Assembly (NCBI GenBank): GCA_904066235.2
Contig: CAJFCV020000002.1
Location: 9,796,001-9,860,000 of the forward strand
Direction of reading: 5' to 3'
DNA length: 64,000 bases
Source of the DNA: Bursaphelenchus xylophilus
Taxonomy: Eukaryota; Nematoda; Chromadorea; Rhabditida; Aphelenchoididae
Position 1 is the first letter of the stretch, and the number at the start of each line of letters is the position of its first letter. A model generated the notes under the pieces. It saw only the letters and a program-made list of their open reading frames with translations, searched no databases and was not told where the DNA came from. This document shows positions 1 through 11,025 of this stretch, one piece after another. A program made the translations under genes and the position numbers.

Positions 1-56
1 AAATTCTACGTTCTTTCTAAATATACAATGCAAAAAAATGAAACGGAACTCACATA

Positions 57-820
57 AAACTGATGGCGAGTCGACTTGGATTGGATACTTCTGAGCGTGC
101 TTTGTTATGTCCAGAAAGTTCGGAGGCGCTGAAGTCTATACTGGTCAAGAAGAAGACGAATTACTTGGAGAGAGTAAATTGGGAGCTCTGCAATCAAAGA
201 AAATAGCAAATTTTACATTATTCATACCTAAAATAACGTAAAACAAGGCCATTCTAAACCTTACCATGCTCCGAAGGTCTGAGGTGTCTGGAACCCAACG
301 AAAAGGGAGGTTGACGTCGACCACTGTCGAAGTCGGATCAAGATTGCGGGTAAACATTTTATCCGGAGCTTTGTGGTCTAATGAGCCTTCTGATGGGAGC
401 AGATCCGTATTTTTGAAGAATTGTTCATAAACGTCCAAGTTTTAACCTGAAGCAAAGAAAATTGGTAAATGAAAGCATGTGCAAGGTCAAGAATACCCAA
501 AACTCAAAATTTAGCTGATAAAAGGGATCTAAAATATCTGTGAAAGGCCGCTAAAGTAGCTCCTAGACCAAAAACATGCAAGAAACCCAAATTTCCAGAA
601 AAGATTCTTCTCCATGTGACTTCTGCCGATGTCTAGTAAAATACCGGCAAAAAATTTTAAAATTTCGATCTAAACCCAGAAAAAAATCAAATAAAAAGCA
701 AGCTTACCCGATATCAAAACTTGCTGGTCCTTTTCGAAGGTAAATTGGGCAATATTATCCCACTTTGTAGGTGATGTTAACGTTCATCATAACAGTTGAA
801 CTCTGGTATGAAGACAGCTC
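57..820 (-). pseudogene. Decayed minus-strand gene remnant, function unknown
   Basis: Exon-like blocks are visible on the minus strand, but no continuous frame joins them. Block 1 (about 820-706) follows a TTTTTTCAG acceptor and ends in a GTAAGC donor. It starts as VPDLRAVFIPEFNCYDER, hits a stop, and resumes in another frame as KWDNIAQFTFEKDQQVLIS, so it carries an apparent frameshift. Block 2 (438-about 266) contains LPFRWVPDTSDLRSM and ends in GTAAGG. Its upstream side has an in-frame TAA and no ATG. Block 3 (about 135-57) reads ASELSGHNKARSEVSNPSRL in one open frame before GTGAGT. Splice-like borders with stops and frame changes suggest an old gene in decay. No family was recognised. Confidence 0.3.
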
Positions 821-1721
821 TTAAATCGGGTACAACTGAAAAAAGGAAGATAATGTGATGTTAACGTAATTCAAATGGGTAAGAAATCAAAATAAACACG
901 ATAAGACACGGAATTTTTGACATCCATGAACATTTTAGGTAACACAGAACTCAAATTTCGCAAAAAACGATGCAAATCAGAGGTTTCTGGTGTAAAAACG
1001 CTTTCCTGAAAGTTTCTAGAATGCTACTGCTTTCTGCAAGCATGGTTGAAACAATCAACCATCCAAAAACATCGAAAAAAAAACAAAAAAAATCGTCATC
1101 CAAAGGTCGACCGTCTACTACAACAAAAGAATGAAGAAATGACGATCAGAATGCCGGCAGCAATTCGTCCACGTTTCAAGCAAATCTTTGCAAAATTCCA
1201 CGCAAGAATGATGCTATTTCATGACGTTTCATGACGTGATCGTCAAATTTTGGCATTATGTTGTTTTCGTGGCGGGACTCAATGGTCGCACGAGTGCAAT
1301 GGCAAAGACCTAAAATACACCGAAAAAAGATGTTACAATCACATTGAGGCATTATTTTTGCCAAACAAACCAAACACGGACTAGTTTTGGCATTTCTTCA
1401 TCGAAAATCGATTAAAAAATTGTTTTAGTCATCAGATCTTGTATAATATCGGGATTTTTGCTGTTTTTTGTAAAAATTCAAGTGCATTCTGTAGCTCAAT
1501 GTCTTCATAAAGAAGGCACCCCTCTTAAATTTAATTTAGTCTAGCATTTTATCGGAAGTTGCGGATTATTTTCAGTACATTCTCCGGAAATGGATGCCTT
1601 CCAAATTGGGTCGAGGAGGAAACAGACGATATTTTGGCAACCCACAACTATATATTCCAGTTCTCTTTGCCAGACATTTTTATAAATAAATAGAAATTAT
1701 TAATTTTCTCCTAATTTTTAG

Positions 1722-1872
1722 CCAAAATATCCGGATATCCGTATACACGTCCGTATCCAAACCGGCGATTTTTTGATGAGCCCATAAATCCGCATGCGAA
1801 AAAATCCTACGTGCATCATTTGAGACCTCATTGTCCAAGCGCACTAAACTACAATCCAGATGCTGAATTACG
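1722..1872 (+). CDS. Orphan exon candidate
   Basis: A 151-bp open stretch lies between a CTAATTTTTAG acceptor and a GTATGT donor. One frame reads through it without stops and includes YPYTRPYPNRRFF and HHLRPHCPSALNYNPDAEL, a composition more like protein than the surrounding AT-rich DNA. No convincing partner exon was found. A block just upstream (1578-1680) is open in several frames, and a possible downstream block (1970-1999) stops quickly. It could be one exon of a small gene, a fossil exon, or chance. Confidence 0.25.
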
Positions 1873-1965
1873 GTATGTCTGAGACTGCAGAAAACAAGAT
1901 AGTAATCCGTCGCACGCACCGTGATTCCTCACTAATTTCTTACAATTGCTTAAGCCTTTGCCCTT

Positions 1966-2187
1966 TTAGCTGTACGTGCGTGGTCTCTCTTTGATTTTTG
2001 GTAGGATTACCTCATAAATTTCGGGTTCTTTAAAGGTTTCAGAGGCTTCAATGGACTTTTGCATTGTGTTTATCATTTTGGGGAGAAGGTGGGTTGCACA
2101 GTCTTCGGAAGCCTCTGAAATGATGAGTTTCACAGTCTTGGGATTTACGAAGACCGTGCAACTCGAAGTACAGTTCAAAGTGTTCAT
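1966..2187 (-). CDS. Hypothetical 73-residue ORF
   Basis: This is a complete ATG-to-stop frame on the minus strand. It begins MNTLNCTSSCTVFV and continues with a charged, helix-like stretch (ASEDCATHLLPKMINTMQKS). Three cysteines lie at about residues 6, 10 and 31. An internal ATCATTTCAG could serve as an acceptor and a GAGGTAATC as a donor, so it might instead be one exon of a longer gene. No signal peptide or known domain was seen. Coding status is uncertain. Confidence 0.25.
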   Translation of the reverse strand: MNTLNCTSSCTVFVNPKTVKLIISEASEDCATHLLPKMINTMQKSIEASETFKEPEIYEVILPKIKERPRTYS

Positions 2188-2364
2188 TCAGGACATGAAA
2201 AAATTTGTTTATAGTCTGGCTTCCCGGGGTTCAACAAAGGAAGCCTTTTGGAAACATAATCGAAAGAAAGCCTGCTCAAAAGTGTTCCATAATGTTTACC
2301 AAATTTGTAGGATTCCTAGCTTGCGATCAGAAACTGTTGGATTTTTTGGTCGGAAGTTGCCATA

Positions 2365-2599
2365 TCAGTCTGTCGGGAAAATAATGAGCGCTCTTGACAA
2401 ATACCTCTATTCAGTCTGTCGGGAAAATAATGAGGACAAAGTCGCGGCGCCAATCGTGTCGCTGAAGAAAAACGAAATTTGGTTTTGTCGCGACACAATT
2501 CATTTTCTCGGTGGCGGAGCGATTTATGATGCGACAGAGTGCCCATTATTTTCCCGACAGACTGATAGAAGTGGACCACATTATTTTCCCGACAGACTG
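2365..2599. mobile_element. E1 MITE pair, one copy nested in another
   Basis: The outer ends at 2365 and 2599 and the inner ends at 2411 and 2575 all carry the E1 terminal repeat (CAGTCTGTCGGGAAAATAA and its complement). The inner copy has the usual E1 interior and is flanked by TA on its right. The outer copy keeps only short ends; its right side has the GTGGACCACATTA signature of the E1b subtype. A GAAGTGGACC spacer separates the two right ends. The 184-codon reading frame across this region is only the element read through. Confidence 0.8.
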
Positions 2600-3049
2600 T
2601 TATAATCGATATTTTTTGCCTTTCTGGCCTTAAAAATTACTACGGTTTACACTTTCTCTGTTGCAAAGCGAATCTTCGTATTAGATCGTTAAAGTTTTTG
2701 CCTAATACTGTTGACATCCCCTGCAAATACTTCATTTGGAAGAATTCCCTTTGCAAAGAGAAAGGAAAGGAAGTCAAAAAATTGGCCATTGAATTGTTTT
2801 GATGTGGGAATTAACATTGTATGTCACAATGAAATTTTTCAGACTTCCTCCATGGCCTCCGCTTTGTGCTTTGTTCGTAGCAGTAAAGTTGATGCTTCTT
2901 TTCTTTTACGGTGTTAAGCGGATTAAAGATCTACGCTAAATCTTCCTTGCTTCATTTTAAATTTGGGATATTAATTGGATTCGCCTTAATAACATTAATA
3001 TCCGCCTGAGCAGTTGTCTATTTGCTGGGGTCTGTTTTTCAGAAAAATT

Positions 3050-3451
3050 TTTTAAATGCTTCATTATGTTCTTTGCTTTTGATGTAGGTTGGCACAAATT
3101 TAAGGTAGTTTTTTCATACATATGATAGAATCTGCGCTTTGCAGAAACTTGGGTTTGAAGGTTGGAAAAAAGTAATTTTTTTGCAAATTTTGGTAAGCCC
3201 ATTTCTACCGTGGAGAGTAATGTTCCCACAGAAAAAAACCGCACGAAATTGGCAAAGATACGGTCATACAGGCACAGTTTTTCTTTGCGATCTCTCTCCG
3301 CGTTATGCGTACTCTCCCGGCCGAAAAGATCGTTGGCTATCTGGACTGCCCCTGCAAAGCGCGAGATAGGATTTTTAAGAACTGATATGTGGCCTATGCT
3401 GTGTGAAAATTTTAAAAAATCTGGGCTTCGCACTTGGGATTCTCCCTTTGT
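3050..3451. repeat. Diverged E4-family copy
   Basis: Fragments match E4 in order: GCGCTTTGCAGAAAC, a CTCTCCGCGTT/GTACTCTCCCGGCC block, CTGCAAAGCGCGAGATAGG, and a right end reading CTGGGCTTCGCACTTGGGA close to the E4 end. It is clearly older than the E4 copies at 33450, 34817 and 40850. The left end is not sharply defined. Confidence 0.5.
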
Positions 3452-3484
3452 AAGTCATCAGTCATTTCATGAAAGCCTTACATA

Positions 3485-5023
3485 CAGTAGTTGTCAGCGA
3501 ATTGTCAATTTTTTTATTTCGAGTGTAACTTTACGCAGACTCAACAGAATTTGATGAGACCAAGAGCGTTTAAGAGGCTGGGAGACACGCTTTAACCCTG
3601 TGCAATTGTTTTACTTCATATCAGCCACAGGCGTGGTAAAAATTTTAAAACAATTTTTTTTGGTGGACAACGAATTGTCAATTTTTACGTTTCGAGGTAT
3701 AAGATCTCAATAAACCAGCATACAATGACTACAATGGAGAGTAATCAGTTGCTAGAAATTATAGAACAGCATAGAACCAGTTTTTGCCCTTTGTGTGACC
3801 TCCTTCGCCTTCTATGGGTCGGGCACTTGGGGGTAGACCATGTACAATATAATGACAGCTTAGGGGTCTCAGAGACCGAAATTGTTTGATATTCCGGTTT
3901 TTAATGGAAGAATATTGCTTATGTGAAACAAAATTACACCAGATTACAACTTGGAGGAGCTAAGGGTCAAGCATTCGTCAGATAATATTATTTATGGTCA
4001 TCTAAACCCTGTGTTACCCCCAAAAATCGATAATTTTCTTGCCGACAGGGGACATAGGTTGATTTAAACTTTCCTTACGGCCAAGCTAACGACATTATAC
4101 AAATTATTTCATTACCTGTCTGAACGCCCTAAGATTTCCGGATGAGATTCTGACGGTCCAATTAATTCTTGTGCCACACTAGGGTGATGACTATATTAAT
4201 CATTTTATTGCGCGTCTTCTGCGTTTAACTAATATTTGTAATGCTTGTAAAAATTTCTAAATATGCTAATAAAATATCTTGGAAGTTGCAGGCTTGAAGA
4301 AATAAGAATTTTTCTGGGTGTTGCAAACCCGACGTGAAAATTCATGTAAATCCAAATATTTCCCTCTGCATACCTCTTCCATGAGTGCTGGTACTGACAT
4401 GTGAAAGGCACTGAATATTTGTCTTTTAGTGTAGTTTGTTTTGAAATATAAAAGGTTTCTCCAACGATCTTCATGCGCGTCATTTTTGATTTTTGATACT
4501 CTGACCAACAGTATAAAAGGCCATGATTAACACATTCGAGGTAACAAGGCGCAAGTGTAACTCGTTAGGTGTAATTTTTTGACTTGCCCTATCGTAGCAA
4601 GATGTAACCGCCCATAAAAAACCGGAATATAAAATAGTTTCGGCCTAGGAAGCCCCCAGGCTGACATTATATTGTACATGGTCCACCCCCAAGTGCCCGA
4701 CCTATAGAAAGCGAAGGAGATTATACTAATGGCTGAACCCAGTTCTATGCTGTTCTATAATTGCTAGCAACTGATTACTCTCCATTGTAGTCATTGTATG
4801 CCGGTTTATTGAGATCTTATGCCTCAAAATGTAAAAATTGACAATTCGTTGCCCACCAAAAAAATTTGTTTTAAGATTTTTACCACGCCTGTGGCCGATA
4901 TGAAATAAAACAATTTCACAGGGTTAAAGCGTGTCTCCCAGCCTCTTAAACGCTCAAATTCTGTTGAGTCTGAGTGAAGTTACACACAAAATAAAAAAAT
5001 TGACAATTCGCTGACAACTACTG
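3485..5023. mobile_element. E9, Tc1/mariner-like inverted-repeat element
   Basis: The ends read CAGTAGTTGTCAGCGAATTG and its complement, each next to TA, as expected for a TA-targeting Tc1/mariner element. The two arms (about 3485-3915 and 4610-5023) are inverted copies with small differences. The loop of about 700 bp shows no transposase. Two overlapping minus-strand frames in the loop (4229-4508) have no recognisable domain. The arms could form a hairpin of over 400 bp if transcribed. Confidence 0.8.
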
Positions 5024-5025
5024 TA

Positions 5026-8000
5026 TTAGTTGCCTATGAACCCTTATTACAATTTTATGAAATGAAATTGTGCACAAAAAAAGTTACTGTATCTTGGCGT
5101 ACTGTAGTGAAGCTCCATTTTTAATATCGGTGAAAGTACGCATCGCAGTGACAAGCGGTCTTCGACATCATCTTTTTCGTGTTATAAAATCTAATTTTTT
5201 AATTTTCAAACTCGCAGGGAAACATTAGAAAGTTGCATATTTTTGTTAAAACTGCAAATCTGGCAGATGCTCCAAAAATATTTATGCAGGCTTTTCAACA
5301 AATTTGTGGCACCGAGAGTCGCCGTAAATATAAACACCTCATCTTACTTCATATTCTGTTGTTATCTCCCTTCATTTTTTATCAAACCTTTCCTCGTCTG
5401 CTGATCTTTGAACCTCGAAAATGTAACTGTTTCAATACTGTAGCATCCGTTAATTTTTGCCCTTCCTCGTTCACGGATAATTAATTTTAAGTAGACGGCT
5501 CGGCGGTCATTTTAAGAAAATTAAAGTTGTATCGACTTCCGCCGTTTGGGCCCGCAATTAATGTCCAAATTTGGGACCAGAGGGGTTTTTTCGAACCGGT
5601 TTCCAAACACAAAAAAGAAACGTTGTTCCGTTTATGGCTCCAACTGCGGGTAATTGGCTGCTGCTGGAGTGGGGGGTTTTAAGGCGCGCGGAGACAGTTG
5701 ATGAGCCGCTGAAACATGGGTTGTTAAGCTGCGAACACGGGTCCAGGGGCATGCGCAGACGGAAGATGAACTTTTTGAAACTTAAACTTCAAAGAGTAAA
5801 GATATGGCTTTTGTAAAATGGATCTACTAGAGTCGTTTGTGGTGTATGATGGGCAAAGTGAGGAGCTCGTAATTTATTTAAATTTTGGGTACGCATTGGG
5901 CCTAAACCACATATCAGTTATTGAACATGTTTGCGCACACTTTTCACAAGCAGTAGAGTTGTTCAACGGCCTCTGACAGCGCCGAATGAAGATAAAAAAC
6001 ACGTTTTTTGGCCATAATGAAGTAATAATAAGAATGATTTTAAAATTTTGAGGAAGTCACCTGATTAACGTTTCGTTGTGGGGATACAGTCTCCAAAAGT
6101 GAAAAACTTTGTATCTCTCTCCAAAGTGGGTCAAATGTTCCCAACGAGAGGAACAGTTGACTCAAGATTTCCTACTTGGAAACATTTGTTTTTATTTTCC
6201 CCGCTATTGATGAAAGTGAATAACAAGGGTCACATTTCGCCCAATTTTGACCAAGAAAATCTAGCCTTAGAAAGAAAAATACAAGTTTCAACCTGACCGT
6301 CGCCATCAAAACTTTTTGGTTGGAAATTCCAGAATTTTCTTCTTTTTTCATGATCTATTACTTTAAGAAATAGGACCACGGAGAGTAAAACCCCCCGTGC
6401 CAAATGTCCCGGATGTCACGGTTCTCGGAAATATCTAGGACATAAATGTGAGGATTAATCTTAGAAAATGATATCCTGAATCTGAGCCGACCTTTATTTA
6501 ATTCTCTTCGCCTCGCGTGAGAGACTTACCTTTTTGGACTTATAGGTTCCTCATCTTAGTACTTCCGTGGTAGACGAGATTTTTTGATGGGTAAAGTAAA
6601 AATAGCACACTTTTTTTTGTTTTTTTGCTTACAAATTTCAAGTTCGTTCACTATCGTAGTCTACAAGTCCCTACAAGAACAAGAAAATTTCCGTATACGA
6701 CCAAAAGAGGTGTTAGAGGAAACCGTTCCTCGCCTCCTCATTTTGCGTGTTCTCTCGCAACGAAATTTTTCGCAAACTACTTTTGATTGCGTTACAGAGT
6801 AAATGCTTGTCACTCCCATAGGACTTGGCCGCTAACTAAATTTGAGTTGTATTCTCAAAAAAAAACGCCAAGAAGAAAGATAGAAGAACACGTTTGCAGA
6901 ATTCTTGGAGCTTTGTGAAGAAGAATTTATTCATTTTCCGACTTTTATTGTTTTCTTGGTCGTACCAAAAATAAAAATACTGAAAAAAATCATTAACATT
7001 TTTTACATTTTTTTGTTCTAATAGTAAGAGAAATAATGTTTCATTTTGCATTTTTTCAACCCTGTTATTTTCCCGTCTGTGTTGTTTTCGTGGCGGGACC
7101 CAGAATTATTCTAAGCCTTCAAATTTTCAATTTTTTCTCCCTTTACGAAAGTTTGATTTATCATTGTTTTTTGGCCAAAATCCTTGCAAACCCATACTCT
7201 TTTAAACACCAAAAAAAAAACAATGATGCGGATATATTCTGGTCAAAGCTCTCGGAAACCGTTTTTATCCCAATTGTTATACGTATTATAGTCATCACCC
7301 TTCTGTTTTCACCGGCCTAATCCTACCGTTTTCGGATTATGGCATCATTATTTTCGATGGTTGGGTTACTCTTTTGGGTTTGATTTTATGGTGTGGGTGA
7401 GAAAAAATAGACAGCAGAGGAGTAGTTTTAGGCGGCGGGCTTGACTGAAAACTTTTTGAATGAAGTGTTCTAGGTGGGAGTTTGGATTTCTCAAAAAGTT
7501 TTTCGTGATCTACATAAGTCACATAGACAGTAATTGTTCCTACATGAAATTTGAATTTTGCTTTTTTGATCATTTTTTCATCCAGTTTTCTGCGGAAGAA
7601 ATATTTTTTTTTGTGGAGACGTTACTCTACTATTATGAAGCTTATCGGCTCTAAATTCGTTTAAAAGTGTAACATTTTTGCTCCCTTTTGCTCTAATCGC
7701 TGCTCCAAAACTCGAGCTAGGGCCTCGTATATGCCTTAGAAACTCTCGCAGTCTTTCCGTATACCGTAAAGAATGTTTAATCACATTGAACTTGAATCCT
7801 TGTCTGCCGTTTCTGCCCAATGTGCTTATCGTTTTCTTAACGCAATAAGCGTCTTTTTGTATTACCATTATTTATGACATGTCAAGGTGTAAGTTGGTAG
7901 GGTTTGGAATTGTCGTCAAAGTCTAATCTGATTCCAAGAGGCTCACTGTATGAAAATGCAAATATGCGCGTTGCGTGCGAAAGGGCAGAGGTCTCAGAAT

Positions 8001-8647
8001 TGTAGAAATAACTAATATACAGACCTGGAAGTACGTAATGAACAATACATTTTATTTGTTCGCTGTGATCCTTGCTGTTTGCATTTCGCATTGCTATGTA
8101 TTGAAAACAAGTATCATTGACCAGTCGTTTGTAACCGGGCAATAAATTGGGGAGCAATAAGAGGACCTCCTCAATCTCTTCGTTGCATTGTGATGAGGAC
8201 CAATCACATAAGGTTTTTGGGGAGCGGTATAAAATTGCGAGACTTTGAAGGGTATCTGATCTTTGTAGGCTTGAATGCAGGAGACCAGTACCTTTTCACC
8301 GGTGGTAAAATCAAGGCTTTAGCTGACTTCCTTCATGACGAACTTGAGTGTTAGAAAAACATATAACGTTTTTGGGGTAGTGTAATATTGTAATAAATGA
8401 GAGACCTGTATCGTGCTAGAAAATTACCGTTTGCCTTCCTCTATAAAAATCTTTATCATCAAAGATTTCCCCGTAGGATAAGTAGAGACACTCTTGTCTG
8501 TCTCCAGCTCTAAATGGCACAAAGAGAATACTGTATTAGGCCAAATAGTTTTGACAGGTTTGGCTTGACAGTAAACACGCTGTAAGCCAGGCCTGGCTAA
8601 ATTTTCGAACCGTCTGGAAGTGCTTAAACTCCCGGCGTTCGAGAAAC
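5026..8647. other. AT-rich interval without a supported gene
   Basis: No exon chain, RNA gene or complete element was found here. A slightly GC-richer patch lies at 5540-5760. A diverged E4-like stretch lies near 6700-6790 (CCTCGCCTCCTCATTTTGCG). Several short frames exist but lack splice signals or protein-like composition. The right edge is the target site of the hAT-type element. Confidence 0.5.
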
Positions 8648-8655
8648 GTTGTAAC

Positions 8656-9552
8656 CAGAGATTGCCACCGTCAAAATTTCGGCTCCGGCTCTTGGCTCCG
8701 TGCAAAATTTAAAAAGGCCTCCGGCTCCGAATCCCGGCTCCTATGCCAAATGTTTTTTTAACAAGGAAAGTACTTCTATGGGGTGTGGAGTTACAGGTCG
8801 AGATATATATCAAAAAATTCGCAAAAATTTTCTGATTCAGAATATATAAAAATTAGCTGCCTAATTTTGGTCTATAAACGAGTTTTATCAATAAATGTAT
8901 TTCTCGAGGAAAAAAATCTGCGGCAACAAAAGCGCGCTCGGTCTCTTCCTTCGGAAGAGAGCGGTGTGGCCGAGTGGTTAGAGCGGTAGATTGGAAATCC
9001 GAGGGGAGAGGGTTCGATTCTTTTTGCCATACTAGAACCCATTTTTTACATTGGAACTACTTTTAAGATGTAGTTGTAATCCAATTTGATATTTTAAGGC
9101 TTGTCAAGGCCTCAGAATTTATTTTAGCACAAAACAAAATTTTTTTATTGGTAAAAACACGGTCAAAAAGACACTTGCATGGTGTCGCGAGAAAACTTCT
9201 GAGGACAAAAACATGTCATCAGACCAAAATTAGGCAGCTAATTTTTATATATTCTGAATCAGAAAATTTTTGCGAATTTTTTGATATATATCTCGACCTG
9301 TAACTCCACACCCCATAGAAGTACTTTCCTTGTAAAATATTTTTCCAAAAATAGAAGTTATTAGTGCCAGAGATCATACAGCCAACGTTTTTGCAGCCAA
9401 GTGACATCCTCCGCAGTGTTTTTTCAAGCAATTTGGTTTAACAAAATCACGAAATTTTTACTTTTCTGACCGCTGGGAAGCCTGGCTCCGAATGGGCTCG
9501 GGAGCCGGAGCCGACCCCAAAATTCCCGGCTCCGGAGCCGTGGCAATCTCTG
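8656..9552. mobile_element. hAT-type foldback MITE carrying a tRNA-like gene
   Basis: The element begins CAGAGATTGCCAC and ends GTGGCAATCTCTG. It is flanked by GTTGTAAC (8648-8655) and ATTGTAAC (9553-9560), an 8-bp duplication with one mismatch that fits the hAT pattern nTnnnnAn. Inside the termini are GGCTCCGG/CCGGAGCC-rich subterminal blocks. A second, nearly perfect 113-bp inverted repeat occupies 8761-8873 and 9221-9333. The single-copy centre holds a tRNA-Ser-like sequence. No transposase is present. hAT assignment rests on the TIR form and the 8-bp duplication. Confidence 0.8.
8961..9033 (+). pseudogene. tRNA-Ser-like pseudogene
   Basis: GTGGCCGAGTGGTTAGAGCG matches the A-box/D-arm of serine or leucine tRNAs, TTGGAAA looks like a GGA anticodon loop, and GGTTCGATTC matches the B-box. 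The anticodon stem has mismatches, the T-stem needs several G-T pairs, and the 3' side (TTTTTGCCAT) does not pair with the 5' GCGGTGT acceptor strand. It is therefore probably not a working tRNA, though both internal polymerase III promoter boxes remain. A strong hairpin, CTCTTCCTTCGGAAGAG, lies directly upstream at about 8943-8959. Confidence 0.7.
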
Positions 9553-9560
9553 ATTGTAAC

Positions 9561-10775
9561 TATAAGGATGCCTTCGAAAACCTTGAAAAGCGCAAATTTT
9601 TTTGCTTGAAAACGTAAGTGCTCAAAGTACCAACGCTCAGATTTTCATAAAAGGACATAAATTAAGATTAATTCCTTATAAGATAAATGCATATGCAGAT
9701 GACAGGCTCCCAGTTAGAATCGTTATTTCGAGCAGTGCCGTTGTTGGCCAAAATCGTCACTTTTGTTGTTTCATCTTTACGGGAATTTTATTTTGGGTAT
9801 AGCAAATACATTTTCGTCCAGGCAACGAATTTTTCCATGAACTTGGGGATGTACAATGATATAAATTTCTGAATTTATTTCTTTCTGAAACATCAAATTC
9901 CTGGCTCATTTCTAAATACAACCGAGAGTTTTAGCCCTCACTTTGTTGGAAATCTCTTTTTTTCACCTTTGCGAGTTTATGCATAAAAAATCAGCCTTAT
10001 TTTTATCCAAGAGTGAAAAATTTCCAAAATTTTTTTTTCATGATTATTATATGGGCTAGGCGCTACAAGTCTGCAAAGTTTTCTTGACTTCCGAACACCT
10101 CGACGTCGCACTTCGAGCTCGTTCCTCGTGAAAAAAGAAAGGTTTCACTTTTCTCCTCTGCTTGAGTGGGCAGTAAGCCGAATACAATTTGCATTTGTTT
10201 AGGAGTAATTCGTATGTTTTGGACGTTCAAATTAAAATGCCTCAGGGGGAGAGGATGACTCGTTTTTTCTCCGTGTAATCCCATTTTTCCTCAACATTGA
10301 CTGGGTCGAACGCCGTGGTTGATTAGTTGGTAAGGGAATTGGGTACACTGTTTTTAATTGATAAATCTTTCTGCTCGTCTAACAAGTGTGACTGACTTAC
10401 TGAATGTAGTCTTAGCTCAGGTAAGAGTGCACGTCGGTAGGCGTTGGCAGGTCTCGGGGATTTGTGCAGGCTAGACTGCAATTTATTTTGCGTTTGTTTG
10501 TCGTTGTCTTACAAAAGACTTGTTCGTCATTATTTGCCACATACCAAATCGTTAGCTCCCACTGTTTCGGCGGACGCCGAGATATTTCGAGATATTGAGT
10601 GAATTTCTTGGAGAAAGCGTGTGGTATAGGGGGAGTCCATATAACGAAACCCCATGTTTGATTATGACTTTTTGTCACGGTCTCGGCATGATATACGACT
10701 TTTTTGTAGAAACATGATATACCGCATGGAAACCCGAAGTGTTTCCTGGCTCCTTTTGACAGCTCACCCACCCTA
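9561..10775. other. Interval with no supported gene
   Basis: The longest frame (minus strand, 10412-10834, 140 codons) begins inside the E3 end at 10776. It contains FVIWTPPIPHAFSKKF and RRPPKQWELTIWYV and could be a fossil coding piece, but it has no splice context and no recognised domain. A second minus-strand frame (10063-10284) is equally uninformative. Confidence 0.4.
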
Positions 10776-11025
10776 CAGTGGGGGACCTGATCCAGGGGCA
10801 AAAAACGTAACATTTTGCATTCAGAAAGTATCAAAAATGTGGCAAAATGCTTCCCTCTCCAAGTGAAAACTTCGTTTTGAAGGGCGCGCCCTTTTCCTCA
10901 CAAAAAGAGCGGGAACGCTTTTCAAATAAGAGTCTTTTCGCTTGGAGAGGGAGGTATTTTGACACATTTTTTGATACTTCCTTGACGCTAAATGGTATGT
11001 TTTTTGCCACCGGAATTTTCGTGTA
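10776..11025. mobile_element. E3 MITE (diverged)
   Basis: The left end, CAGTGGGGGACCTGATCC, sits next to TA. GCATTCAGAAAGTATCAAAA, the GCGCGCCC centre and a mirrored GGAGAGGGAGGTATTTTG follow. The right terminus has decayed to GCCACCGGAATTTTC, so its end is approximate. Confidence 0.75.

Noticed and set aside
2051..2605. 184-codon plus-strand frame
   Set aside because: Most of it is translation of nested E1 repeats (ends in CTGTCGGG motifs), not a gene.
3162..3554. 130-codon plus-strand frame
   Set aside because: It covers a diverged E4 copy and the start of element E9.
8961..9033. Functional tRNA-Ser gene
   Set aside because: The acceptor stem does not pair, the anticodon stem is mismatched, and it lies inside a transposon.
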